Source of the DNA: Andrena cerasifolii
Taxonomy: Eukaryota; Arthropoda; Insecta; Hymenoptera; Andrenidae
Assembly (NCBI RefSeq): GCF_050908995.1
Contig: NC_135119.1
Span: 25,883,001-25,947,000 of the forward strand
Direction of reading: 5' to 3'
Length of the DNA: 64,000 nucleotides
Shown: in pieces, positions 48,079 through 60,030 of the stretch
Position numbering within the stretch: position 1 is the first letter of the stretch
How the letters are laid out: the number at the start of each line of letters is the position of its first letter
Position numbers and translations under genes: made by a program
The notes under the pieces: generated by a model
Seen by the model: only the letters and a program-made list of their open reading frames with translations
Database searches by the model: none
What the model was told of the DNA's origin: nothing

Positions 48079-49089
48079 ACTACTCCCCTTAGCCACAAAA
48101 TGGCATCAAAACAAAAGAAAAAGTAACAACAATGGATTTATCATATCTATCCCCCCCCCCACCCGTGGTCTTCACTTGCAAACAAGTATAAAGCAACAAT
48201 TAGTTTGATATCCTCGCGCGAGAAAACGTTGAGATATTAAGCAAGCATCAGAAGCAGCGCCAGGGCGCGCGAGACCCCACCGCACCAGTTAAGGGTTAAT
48301 ATTGAAACGGCTGGCGCGTTCGTCCACCGAATACGAGCGGCCCTCGCAGTCGCTCTCGCGTTCGCAAGAAACGGGACTTAATTACTCCGTTCACCGGTAA
48401 ATCCAATGTAAACGCAATTACGAATTCACCGCCACGGGATGTATCCTTCTTCCTCCCGAAATTCTCTCGTTAGCCCCGCGCAGGGGCGGACTGCACCTCG
48501 CGTTTCCTCGTTTCCGCGTCGGTCGGACGTTGAGCAGCCGAGCCGTGGGGTCGTTACCCAACCGTGATCTTCGGGGGGGGCAGCGTTCGCCCGGCAGCTG
48601 ACTAATTTTATTAAATTTCGAACAACCCTGGGACGGGAAGAAAAACGGCTCCGCTGTCGTTTCGAGTTTTCGACTCCGAGTCCCACGTGGGGGCGGCTTT
48701 AAGTGCAGGAAGCTGCATGCAGATTGGGGATGTAATTTTGGGAAGGGAATTTGTTGTTTCGGCACGGCGATATTGTTCCCAGGGGTAGGAGCGGAGATAC
48801 TGCTTGTGTGTTTGGTCTTTGGAATTGGTTTCGTTAGATTCAGTATTGTTGGGATTTCTAGGGTAACAGTTTGGGGGATGGGGGCATGGTGGTCGCTCAG
48901 AGAGCTGCTCTGCTAGGTTAAAGCCGCGTTTCCACGCGCGGAGTTGGAAGGGTTCGGGAGACAGGGAGATAGGACATTTTAATGGAGATTCTTGAAGTAG
49001 TTTAATCTTTAATCGGTCATAAGGAATCAATATTCTTCATAGCGCCAACGTGTATCCCGCAGAGCCTGCTGCACTCGTGGGAATACGGC
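48078..49089. other. Non-coding stretch, no gene seen
   Basis: 10-C run at 48151-48160. 48.2-48.7 kb is CpG-rich. Minus-strand frames at 48418-49030 (up to 139 codons) overlap and have no recognised domain. Confidence 0.55.
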
Positions 49090-49816
49090 TTAAGGAGTCA
49101 TTCCAGTTATCGCACTGATATATTCAACAATTTTTGGGAATTTATTGCGACGCAAATAATTATAGTAATGGAATAAAGCTTTTTTCTGTTTATTAAACTA
49201 CATTTCTACGGTAAATAAAAAATATAAAAGTTATAAAATTATTGATTTTAAAAAGCTTTTTAAAGCGGTCTTGATGACATGTTTAAAAATTCATGCCTCG
49301 CTCGTGAAGGCGATTTCAGCTGTTAGACTTATCTGAACCCAAAAATCCAAACAGATTCTGGATCAGTATGACTGTCGCTATCGCTCGGACTATAATTAGT
49401 GATTTATCTTAAAAATTAGCAAAATGGCGGGTAAATATGTAAAAAAATGTTTTTTCGACTTTTTTCTTTTGTTTTCAATTTTAAAAGTAGGTTAGACTGA
49501 ATGAAAATACTTGGTTGTAGTCCCTGCGAGAGCCACAGGTGTGCAGAATAAGCAGTTAAATTTATAAAGCAATCGGTTCGATAGATTTTCAGATTTTATC
49601 TTCACGATGTGAAAAATTGACGTTTCGAGAAAAACGCGTTCAAAGTTCTCGTCTACAGAGGCCGAGCCACGGTGCTCCCTACAAAATGCCTCTGTAGAAG
49701 CTAAAATCATCGGAACTTTTCCATGAAAAATTGAACAGTTGAGGGTATGTACTTTCGAAAAATGTTTTTAAAAAAAATCGATAATTTCAACCCGTCTAAC
49801 TGGAATGACCCTTTAA
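49090..49816. mobile_element. 727-bp TTAA-family MITE (pair of 26634-27324)
   Basis: TTAA at 49090-49093 and 49813-49816. The ends are TTAAGGAGTCATTCCAGTTA and the inverse of TTAAAGGGTCATTCCAGTTA. Nearly colinear with 26634-27324. The core CGAGAAAAACGCGTTCAAAG lies in 49621-49649, 167 bp from the right TTAA; an AAAAATCGATAATTT block sits between core and end. Confidence 0.9.
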
Positions 49817-52474
49817 TACGTGACTCTAGGGTCGCCTAACTATAAGAAACTATAAGAGCGTCGATCATACGGCGATGAAAGCTCGTCAAAAATATCCTTT
49901 TTGATATGTTTATAGTGGAGCTGCGACAAAAGTACAGTTTCAGTGGTTTAAGGTTTTGCAAAAATTAAACACTTAAACATGAGTGATTCCGAAGAAGAAT
50001 TACTATTATTCACAATACCGATTACCAATATCAATTATTATTATTACTCTACAAATACCGAAACCAACGTGGCGCCACCTATGTGCCACTCGCACCATAG
50101 GCTGTTCCAAAACGTCGAATGCCTACAAAGTACCGAAAGAAAAATTAAAATCGAAAGTGCCCAAAATAAATAATTCTTCTCTCCGCCCGTTGAATCCCAA
50201 AATGCATTTCCCACGCCCACTCCTCAGTCCTCCTGCGCCACTCATTAGGGAAAGAAGCTTCTGAAGCGATGCACGCACATTTCCCAGATCGTGGGCGTCA
50301 TAAATCGCCGCCAGGCGTAGAAGCCTCGCCGTAGCGCGCCCCGCGGAAAAGCATCGCAAAACCGTCGCAAAACCCGACACGCCGGCGTCCGTCATCCCCT
50401 GGAACGAGCCACTTTAATTTCGCAAACAGAAGAGCGCCGCGAAGAAAATGCTCCCAATGCCGCGCGTCTCGGCCAGAGACGAGGGACAAAGCAAGAAGGC
50501 GAGGAGGGGGGCGGAAAAACGTCGGGGTTGGTCGGCAAGAAAGCTTACGAAAAATTTTCATTTTCTGAGGAACCGTGGCGGGAACAAAGGGAGCGGCCGT
50601 GTCACAATTAGCGAAACAACGTGCAGGGAATATCAGCTAGAGGGCGCTGTTGAGGCACACGCACATTGGGAGGGGTGAAAGGGGTGAGCTTTCCTTTGCT
50701 GGCGCGCGTCTTTCGATTACACGCAGCTCCTCGAGTTTTTCGACTCTTTTCAGGCTGTTCGAGGGGTTGGAAACCCTTCGAAAGGGGTTGCTTTGCAGTG
50801 ACCGGTTGCGATTGTTTGCCCAGTGACTCGGGTGTAGGTCCTTCTTTTTGGTGCTCTCTCGAGGCCCACATGAGTGCCTCGTGCTTTGATAGGTGCCGTT
50901 TGATGGGGGGAAGAGGAGAAGGTTCGTTTTGGAATTGGTATAATATTAATATTTATTAACGGGTACTACCCTTTGGTACACACTTGAGTGATAAACGCTG
51001 TAGAGTGCGCAATTACGAAATATCATAATGTAATATGGAATTAATTAGTGAGAATTTATATGCTAGGTAGGTATAAGGGCACCTGCCAAGTTAGCTATTG
51101 CGTGCTTCAACTGTCAACAACAAGTTCAACTGTTTAACAGACTTTACCTAGTCTATTGAATGTTGTTTTGTAAGATTATAGATGGAAGATGAAAAGCCTT
51201 TTTACTTACAAAATCCTAGGTGGTACGTGTACCTAGTTTGAATAGGTTCAATATCTCGGTACAATGTATATAATTGTTTAGCACCTTATGTACCTGTATA
51301 CTCAAGGTCACGGTGTAATAGACAGGTGCTGGGACTAAGTCCCTTTACCCCAGCCGCTTTTTGCGACGATTTCTGTGTGATTCCTCTGGTCGTTGCGGGA
51401 GGCATTATGGTGTTAATTTTAATTTTAATTCCCAAATAAAACCATCTACGTTTGCGTTCATGAGATTGTAATAGTAGAGAGTTTAGTAGTATTATGCGTA
51501 AACAGTCAGCCATGTATGGCTTTCTCCTTGAGCGTCAATGCATCCCGCTGCTGGAAGAACAAGGACGAATTAATGACACATTCTCCAAGGTAGTTGGAAC
51601 ACCTGTCTATTACACCGTGCTCAAGGTATGCCCCTCTTCCAAAATCCCAAACTTTCAATCTTCCAAATCTTCAAAATCCCCAATTCACCTGACCACTTTC
51701 AGTGTGACTAACATCGCTACCACTAATTTCAGTTCAATACCTCCACCATTATTCTCTTCAAAGCCCCTTTCCCTTTTACCCCACAAATTTCAGTTTTATC
51801 ATCTTCAGTTATATTAGATCCCAGCGCGAAGCAACTGCGGACAAAAGCTTGCCCACGAACAGGTCCGAAAACCTTTTAAAACCGTCTAAACAAGAAAAAC
51901 TCCCACCTTTCCAATTAATCGAGCCACGCTTTGTTTTTAGCGAGAATCCGTCGTTATCGGCACGCTATTATTCGGCCGTGGCCGGTACAAAAAGCGTGGA
52001 GCGGGAATGGAATCGTAATAAAGTTGGCTAATTTGTCGCCCCCTTGCCGCGCCCCGGGTCACGCACGGCCGTTAAGCACGGTTTCCGCGTGCACGATGCA
52101 TCACGAGCATCGCCATCTCCCCGTTCGGGCTCGTACATCAGCCAAGACAGCCGGCGAATTTAACGGAACGGTAAATAGGGAACGATAAACAAAGTAAGAA
52201 TGACGCGACACGGGTCCCCCGCTTAATTTTACTGCCTCCAATTTATCCCGACGATTTTCATCTCGTTCCAGCGTCTCCCTTTTTTTCGCGCTCTCCCACC
52301 GCGGGATCGCGCCACCTCGCGCCCCCGCAGTTATTCCGCCATTTCACGCACACCGCCGAGCTCAAAACTCCACCCTACCCTCTCGCTCCTTTTTAACCGA
52401 CTTCAAAAAGGAGGGGGTTATTACTTCGCTTTTCGATCGTTAGAATCGCTTTTTCCAGGCCGAAGTGTCTACAC
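49817..52474. other. Non-coding stretch, no gene called
   Basis: A plus frame at 49979-50173 starts MSDSEEELLLF and has a YYYY run, recalling the N terminus of some Harbinger-type transposases, but ends after 64 codons. 50.2-50.9 kb is CpG-rich. At 51301-51332 and 51597-51630 there is an inverted pair around ACGGTGTAATAGACAGGTG. A frame at 51494-51630 reads to CTCAAG before GTATG, a possible donor, with no known match. 52399-52425 has ACCGACTTCAAAAAGGAGG, a word common in insect repeats. Confidence 0.45.
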
Positions 52475-53239
52475 CAGTGTTGCCCCGATGGGCGGTCCGA
52501 GAGCGCGAGCATCCATCGCGTTTTCCAAAGCTCGCGTGGTGGGGGGCGCTCGAAACCAATGAAATTACGGGCGTGTAACGGATGGGGAAAACTCTAGTAC
52601 TGTGCGTGTAGGCTCGTACCCGTTGGCTTATGTAACTGGGACTCTTGGAGCCCCGGTGTTCTACATTTTAGGAATTGGAAAAGTAAACAGGAATTGACTA
52701 ATGATTAAACAATAATATATACTATTATATAAAGAGAGAGACGATTTTTATGTTCGCTCAAAACTCAAGACATATTCAACCGATCTTCCTCAAATTTTAA
52801 CACGTTATTTCTGCATAGTCTAGGATGGACATAGGCTGTGTAGCATGTCTCAGAAACGCGTTATTAACATGTAATTTATGCGTAAACATTTCATGTGTAC
52901 GGTTGCAGACCACGTGACCGGTGTATAGGACAGTCTGTTTCTCGCGCGCATGCGCATATTCGGCCCGCAGCAGTACCGTCATGTCACCACCAGATGGCAA
53001 AGTTATGAAGAAAAAGAAACTCCCCAGGGGTTTAAAAAATTACCCAGTCATCAATAAATATATATATATGCCATAACCACAAATCAAAACGACTTGAAAT
53101 CAGCCTATAACCACAAATCAAATCAATTTAATCAACATGAAATCAGCAACTTCACTGGTTTCGAACGCCACCTTCCACGCCAGCTTTGGAGAACGCGATG
53201 GATGCTCGTGCTCTCGGACCGCCCATCGGGGCAACGCTG
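52475..53239. mobile_element. 765-bp non-autonomous hAT-type element
   Basis: Perfect 8-bp duplication GTCTACAC at 52467-52474 and 53240-53247. The ends are CAGTGTTGCC and the inverse of CAGCGTTGCC; inverted arms extend about 95 bp (52475-52566 with 53149-53239), sharing CCCGATGGGCGGTCCGAGAG and GCATCCATCGCG. An 8-bp duplication and CAG(T/C)G ends are hallmarks of hAT elements. No transposase. The middle contains a Helitron-like 5' segment and an (AT)n tract. Confidence 0.9.
52717..52830 (+). mobile_element. Helitron-like 5' segment inside the hAT element
   Basis: ACTATTATATAAAGAGAGAG followed by TTCGCTCAAAACTCAAGACA and CAACCGATCTTCCTCAAATT follows the pattern of 5' regions of Helitrons widespread in insects (TATATAAA, then a GTTCG/CGCTCAAAACTC block, then an ACCGAT block). 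A 3' CTAG end was not found; 53030-53070 is AT-rich with the hairpin lost or never present. Confidence 0.35.
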
Positions 53240-53247
53240 GTCTACAC

Positions 53248-54629
53248 CGATCGAGGTCGTGTTTGGTATGCATGACCCGAAGGTGTAACGAATAGCGATT
53301 TTAGCGGCGGGGCTGAAAATTTCACCTTTTTCTCTCATCTTTCTTTGGTTCCCTTGGCGCCGGCTTTGCCGGGGGTGAAATATTTTTGGAGGCTGAATGT
53401 TTCATTTGATCGGGGTAGCTTTTGACGTGGGCCACTGTGGCGGTGTTACGAATCGAGACTCGATTGAACTTAGGATTCAATGGAGTTCTGTATTATAAAA
53501 GGTAATTGAAGAGAATATGAGCTTCCACACGGTGGTGTGCAATTCGATGCACTTCGATGTCGGTTCTCAGGATTGAATAGAAATTGCAGGCGATTGGATA
53601 ACGGTAACAAAAGCTTTCAACTTAATTCGCCACGATAAATCGCAATTCGACAAGATTCAATGCAACTGGATGCAATCCAACACACCTCGCCACATTTCGA
53701 CAGAGATCAAACGCCACTCGATAGATCTAGACTTCAAACAAACACTCTCCACCACGACCCGACAAAACTCAACGATCCTCGAGCCTACTCAACGCGGTTC
53801 CCCACAATTCACCGCCCTTAAATCCAATCCCACTCGCCTAGACACAACTCAGCGCGCCTCGACGCAACAGCGCGCGATTCCAACGCGACTGCACTCGAGA
53901 CAACGCGCTTCAGACTCGGCTGATCCCAAACGGGAGGCACACCATCGACGAGCTCTCCGAGGAGAAATAATATTCGTCGCGATTTTTCAGCCCGGAACCA
54001 ACGGCGAATAAACATTTCTCATGGCTTTAAGTTAATACTACGCGGCTGAACTGAAGCCTCCCCCCCTGGGCGAAATCTGCTTACTACATTTTCCCCCAGC
54101 TTCTTCCAGCGGCCTGTACGCGGCAAGATTAATGTCGAGCCCCGGCAAAATAAAATAAATCACTTTAATTTGTCGACAACCCCCGCCCGCCCCGACCGCG
54201 GACGTTTAAACCGCGCTTCTGCATATGTAGGCATAGCGAGCGAACCCTCTCGATCCGACGCCGACTTTTTTCAGCTCGTACATCAAGCCTGCTTCCAACC
54301 CCCGGCTCATCCGCCCCCTCCTGGTTTTTCGCATTCGCAGGGCGGTGCACGCGCTGGTCGCGCGCGTTTGTCGAGCACGAAGGAACAATACCTGGATCGT
54401 TGCACGGTGGATCGAGCCTCGATAAAGATATTCCACGATTGCGAACACTTTGACGTTTGCGTTTGTTCGATTTTTAGGTCGGTCAGAGTGGAACGTTTGT
54501 GGTGTGCTCTGTTTTTTTATTGGAATGTGGCTGGGCGTGAAAGAAAATCGCTGGGGATGTGTGGAAGTGGTTGAGGGGGGTATTGGGAGTAACAGTAGGT
54601 GGAGATTTGGGAGATTCAGGGGGTCTGGG
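53248..54629. other. Non-coding stretch with a degenerate repeat
   Basis: 53550-53930 is enriched for words such as AACTCAACGCG, CTCGACGCAAC and CACTCG at irregular 15- to 20-bp spacing, perhaps an eroded minisatellite; it opens a 113-codon plus frame (53670-54011). 54.1-54.6 kb is GC-rich with frames on both strands. No recognised domain. Confidence 0.5.
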
Positions 54630-55030
54630 TTAAGGGGGTAGGTTACCCTCAAAATTTTCGGAAATTGGTTTTTAGGATGTTTGCATATTCCGCTAGCTAT
54701 ATCTTTTCTACGTATTTCAAGCGCAACCGGGCCCCGAAATTTGAAGGAATTACAGTAAAAAATGTACGAGCCTGCACATGAGATCGGACAACGATGTCCA
54801 AGTTTAAACGCGATTTCCCAGAAACTACGTTTTCCAAAACGGTGAACATAAAATCTCGAAAACCGCTCGAACGATTTGAATGAAAATTTACAGGGAGCTG
54901 CGGGAAACTATTCTCCTCCATGTACTGGGAGCACATTTTCAATATAACTTCTTTGAAAAAAGATAAAAAATATTTTTCCTACAAAGAAAGGATAAAATCA
55001 GAAACATCGACATAAAAGTTGTATCAATTT
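54630..55030. mobile_element. TTAA-family MITE, left end only
   Basis: TTAA at 54630-54633 followed by GGGGGTAGGTTACCC and an AAAATTTTCGGAAATTGG block. The family core is in reverse orientation at 54801-54825 (GTTTAAACGCGATTTCCCAG), 171 bp from the end. No matching right end was found before 55410, so the right boundary given is approximate. Confidence 0.6.
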
Positions 55031-55409
55031 GTTTATCAAAATTTTGCGTACTGCACAAGATGGAGACTGTCTTGCAGATTATACAATGATGTTTGGCAGG
55101 GATGAGCAAATTTTTATTAAATAAAAATTTTATGTGGTACTTGTCGGGTTAAGATAAAGTAGCTTTTATTCGATAGGTTATTTAAATAATTTCTTATTTA
55201 GGTAATGCCCAATTCTGATTGGGTACTTTTGGTCAGATGCTTTTGGTGAGGGAGATGTTGGAGAACTGGATTTAAAAGTAGAGGAATATTTAGATTTCAG
55301 AATGTTAAGGTACATTTTAATAATGGGGATATTATGGGACTAAAGTTAGGTCAGGGTGAGGCTGACCCAGCCAAAATAGATGAAAATTTACTGTGGCAGG
55401 CGAAAGAAA

Positions 55410-55776
55410 GTTTACAACTTTTAAAATAGCATAACTTTTTTTAAAATTGGTCCAAACGATATAGGTTTTTTTTTTAGAACCTAGAAGGATTAGTTTGCTA
55501 AGTGACGTGCTTCGTTCTTTTGAAAAAAAGCAATTGGTCGGAATAGCAAAAAAAAAAGTAAAGGTCGTTTTTTAAACTTTTTTTGTGAGTCTGTAATGGA
55601 AATTTAAAAATTCCGATTATAGATTGAAGTCAATGGTATACATGCCTAAAGTTTCATCAAAATCGGTTAACGTTACTCCGAGCTAACGCTTTAAGATCTC
55701 AGAATAAGGTCAGAAATCGCGAAATTCCCAAAATCAGCGATTCTAAAAAAGTTATGCGATTTTAAAAGTTGCAAAC
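55410..55776. mobile_element. 367-bp inverted-repeat MITE (GTTTRCAACTTTTAAAAT termini)
   Basis: Left GTTTACAACTTTTAAAATAG, right inverse GTTTGCAACTTTTAAAATCG. The interior is colinear with 32740-33000 (AGAAGGATTAGTTTGCTAA, AAAGGTCG, CATCAAAATCGGTTAACGTT), but the outer CAGTGACTCGC arms are absent and the outermost bases differ. Target-site duplication unclear. Confidence 0.75.
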
Positions 55777-56547
55777 AATGTATTCTTTGGTACTGAATAC
55801 ATTCGACCACCAGAGTGAGTTAAGTCTGCGCTAGGTTAACTCGATTAAAAATCGGCGAAGATTTACATTCACCAGAATATTAGAGTACATTTCTCGATAA
55901 AGAAGTCAAAGAACTGAAGTTCTTAAGACCATTCATCTCCCTCAGAACTTTGTGTCCAAACAAAATTCCGCCGTCGCAACTTTCGTCCCAAAGCCACCCT
56001 TCCCCGCAAACCGACAGAAAAACATCCCCAACCTTCCCCGGAAAACACTACACACCCCCTGCTCCAATTACACTGCAAAAAACATGCGAATAAAGAGCAG
56101 AGCGGTGCAGAGAAAAATTTCCATAATGATCCATTCCACTGGCCTCGAGCACACAGGCTTCAAAGAGCCTCGCGTTACACGTTCCGCGGGCGAATTGCGC
56201 GCACACCCGTGCGGCTAAGTTACATAATTCATAATGCTGAAACCGCTGCCGTTTCAAACAAAACCGACACGAGCCCCTCGGCGGAACATAATAAAAACAA
56301 ACTGCGCTTAAAACACGGAGCGCGAGGAGGAAAAGGCACGCATCCGATCGCAGCGGTTTCCATAGCACGCGTAAGCGTTTAATCACACTTCAGCCAGGAC
56401 CAAGCAGCAACACACAGTGGTACATTTCCCCGGAAAGCTGGCCAAAAGTCAATTTCTGAAGTGAAGAGCAGCTTGTTGGTAGCATGGCGCATTTAATATA
56501 TATCAGTGCAACATATGCCGCTTGAAATTTTAAAATATAGTGGTCGG
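55777..56547. other. Non-coding stretch, no gene seen
   Basis: Single-copy. Overlapping frames at 55952-56218 plus and 56048-56386 minus have no recognised domain. Confidence 0.55.
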
Positions 56548-57287
56548 TTAAGGGGAGGTTCCGGTCTAAAGCCCCAAAAAAATAGGTGATCTTTAGGAAT
56601 TAATTAAATGAAAACTACTATATACAATTTAATGGGACTTGTTGCGCTGTATTAAGGATGTCTTAAATTATAGAAATATATTTTTTGTTTTATAATTAAT
56701 TATTACAGACGGCAGTGGGGAGTCGTTAAAGTCAAGGGGTAAAAAAATTCATCCAAATCGGTGGGACCTGTATCCTCAAAAGTTATTTAACCGATTCGAC
56801 TGAAACTTTTTTTATTTTGAAGAATATACTTCTGGCTAGGGGGAAACCAGAAAAAAATACAAAAATGACATTTCTTAGAAAATAACGACACTTGAAGTTT
56901 GAAATCACATTTTCACTATATTTTTCGTCCTTTCAACGCCTTTGAAAATTATAAATTTTCAATTTTTTGTAATTTTTTCTGGTTTCCCTCCTAGCCAGAA
57001 GTATATTCTTCAAAGTAAAAAAAGTTTCAGTCGAATCGGATAATAACTTTTGGAGATACAGGTCCCACCGTTTCGAGAAGACTGTTTCAAGAAAAACGCG
57101 TTTAAAGTTTTACGTGAGTGCCGAGTGGCCGGGTGTTACCCATGCATTTGCCGCTACTCAAATGCCTGTAACTTCGGGAATTTTACGAATTTCGACAAAT
57201 CCTTTTAAACACGCATTCCTAAAAGTTTGAACATTCGAAAAATTAAATAAAAAAAAAATCGACTTTTAGACCGGAACCTCCCCTTAA
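56548..57287. mobile_element. 740-bp palindromic TTAA-family MITE
   Basis: TTAA at 56548-56551 and 57284-57287. Terminal inverted repeats: GGGGAGGTTCCGGTCTAAA with its inverse at the right end. Internal arms 56759-56860 and 56985-57072 pair closely (CTTCTGGCTAGGGGGAAACC with the inverse of CTTCTGGCTAGGAGGGAAAC), centred near 56915. Core AAAACGCGTTTAAAGTTTT ends at 57111, 176 bp from the right TTAA. Confidence 0.9.
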
Positions 57288-58466
57288 TGAGATACAGGCC
57301 ATCAAAGTTGACAAAATTTCGTGCTTCTTAGATGGCTTGAAAACGCTAGCATGCTTAATGTATCAGGGAAAGTTCATTTTTAAAAAATTCATATGTAAAA
57401 GATTTACATTTTCAAACAAATCAAAGATACATTTTGCACATGAACAATGCAAAATATCTTTGAACCTACTCTTGTACTTCCCTTCTCAAGATGTCCTAAA
57501 TCTTACTCATATTTTAGTACAACGGAAGGAAAATAGTTAATTTATTCACCGAACTTCACACAGTGACAAGTTTCTTGACTTGAAGTTACATGTGAAGTAT
57601 GATATCCAATTGAAAAATCTTGCACATATTTGCACTTTTTTAAGATGTCCGCATTTAAAGTGCCTATTAGTATCTATCTACGCCCTCCGTGAACGAACCC
57701 TTTCAGGTCTGCACTTTTTGGTTTGTGGGAATTTTTTTTCATGGTCCTTCTGTTGTCAAAAACTTGCGTCCTCCCAATAGGGTGTTTTACAGAAGTAAGA
57801 ATCAACAATAGAATACCAATTTTCGTGCAGATCTATCAATTTTTTAATATACACGTCCGCCATATTGGATTCGCCATTTTGTTTTAAAAAAATTGAAGTT
57901 CAGATTCGTTATCAGCGACCCCAAAAACCCTCGGGCACCGATTTCGGACTAAATTTAAGTACGTTTTGAGGGGTTTGCCGCTTTTTAGCGATTTGGAAGC
58001 ACTGTGCGACACTCACCCCTCAGCCGCCCCTGTTTTCGAGCTCGTACGTCAGGGAGCAAGGGAGCGTCCCTTTTTCTACATTTGCAGCGTCAGGTACACA
58101 CGTGTACCCACGCTCCTTCCCGTTGAATATGCAATGAGAAACGCGCACAGCGGGGAGCCCCGCGTTTTTCACCCGCGACTTTTCCAACCCCGACTCCGTC
58201 ATATCGCCCTCCACGCACTTTTTCGCCAATCCCCACCCTCTGTCTTGCCCATCTGCCACGATTTCTCAGAGGAAATCCTGTGGGGTGGCTGGCTCCTCGA
58301 CGAACGGTTGCATTTCATGCAGAGGCAGATTGTTAAGTAAAAAATTGCTTTATAATATCGAATGAGAGTCGTGGATTACGGGACGAATATAAGAAAGCCG
58401 AGTCGCACTCGCGGTCTGTAGGTAAATTAGTTTTTCTCACGTGGATATCTGGATACTTATTCAGTA
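57288..58466. other. Non-coding stretch, no gene seen
   Basis: 57.8-57.95 kb contains CGTCCGCCATATTGGATTCG, a word type common in animal repeats, without paired ends. 57966-58340 is an open plus frame of 124 codons in GC-rich DNA, overlapped by a minus frame, no recognised domain. Confidence 0.5.
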
Positions 58467-58943
58467 TTAAGGGGTTGCCTACCGTCAGGAGGTAGACAAA
58501 GAATTGATTCTTTCGGAATTTATTTCAGAAAGTACATGCATATTTTTATGCAATGGTTTTTGTAATCACGCGAAAAAAATCAGGATTTCAACTTTAAATA
58601 GCCGCCATTTTGTTTTAAATTAATATTTCGGAAAACTCTCTCCGTCAACCTGAGGATACATTAATATACTAACGAAATCTTTTTTGTTTTTTGATTTTAG
58701 ATAATCTGGTTCCGAATGGCAGTGCTCACTGAAAAACCAAATTTTTAAAAAGGCTTCTTGGATTTGGGTTTGTTACTTTATTACAAACGTAAATATTTTT
58801 CCACGAAAAAATTACCAAATGTTCTTTAAATGTTGCTCTTTTAAGCGCAAAAAGTTTTGTAAAAATATACGCTTCCGCTTGTTCAAAAAAAAATCACAAA
58901 TATTCGCCTCTTTTCGGCCGCCTGACTAGGTATAACCCCTTAA
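58467..58943. mobile_element. 477-bp TTAA-flanked MITE
   Basis: TTAA at 58467-58470 and 58940-58943. The left end TTAAGGGGTTGCCTACCGTC and the inverse of the right end, TTAAGGGGTTATACCTAGTC, share the first ten bases and then a loosely matching CAGG block. The right end is close to both ends of the 20238-20427 MITE. No frame and no copy of the AAAACGCGTTTAAAG core. Confidence 0.8.
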
Positions 58944-60030
58944 ACCCGTAAAACTTAGGCTGATTCACAGTGAAACTGAAAGACTCATTACCAAAGAATG
59001 GTTCAGACATAAAATTGATTAGTTGATTGTAAAAATCTGTGTTTTATTCATCAAACCTACATCTCCGAAACAAGGATCACCAAGCCTCCAACCTACAAGA
59101 AATCTATCGCCCCCATTAACTCTGCAACTCGCCCCATCTTCGCCCCCGAAACCACCCTTATAACAGGATTTAAAAATTCCTCGAGCGCCACTTTCGCTGC
59201 CACCTAATCCCATCTGTCCTGCGAGTGCTGGAAGTTTCGAGCACACTCGACAAGGTTTAGATACTGCCCCCCATAATCCCCGTCGACGGCCAGGACGACG
59301 GTCGCGCGACGGAGTCGGAAAATTGTGCCCAGCAGCGCCGGGAACGCCTGGAATTCCTCGTTGGCCGATCCACTTTACGACCAGCCCCGCTCGACGAAAT
59401 TTTCGCGACCCCAGCCACCCCCCTGCGGCCCCTGCCCGAGCGGGGGGTGGTCGAACGAAAGAACAGAGGAGTTTCATCGACGGACCAGGCATTTCCTGGG
59501 CGAGCTGGAGCTATTGAAACGCGATCGACTTCCATCGTCGCGGGAGAATCGGGGACGCGAGAGCGAAACGACGCGGTGAATTACAACGCGCGACCAGGCG
59601 GTTGGAGCGGGGCGAAAAGCTTCTTTTCGGGGTGCGCGCTCGCTCGTCGGGGTAATTCGAATTTATGGGATGATTCCGGAGGGGAATTTCGTGTACCATG
59701 ATACACCGTCTTTATCGAAATGCGCGGGTACGCTTCAACGTCTGCAAGGGAAATTTGTAATTTATGGGGGTGGACTGTTTGGTGGATGCCACTGTATTTT
59801 GCTGGGCGGTGTGGTTGGTCCTATTTCTTTCAGGAGTGTGTGAAACGTTTGTGTTGCAAGGTGGATAGGTTTTGCGGAGAGGGTAGGTATTTTGCATCCC
59901 TACGTAGGGGTTGCGGTGCACTTGTGCAGTGCTTGATTGTAATAATGTATTGAACTTTGTGAAAAAGAATTATGTAGGAGTCGTGTTTCTGAGTTTACCT
60001 CCACTGTCCTAAAATAACTATCTTCTCATA
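58944..60030. other. Non-coding stretch, no gene seen
   Basis: 59.1-59.7 kb is CpG-rich with frames on both strands (157 codons minus at 59019-59492). No recognised domain or repeat. Confidence 0.5.
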
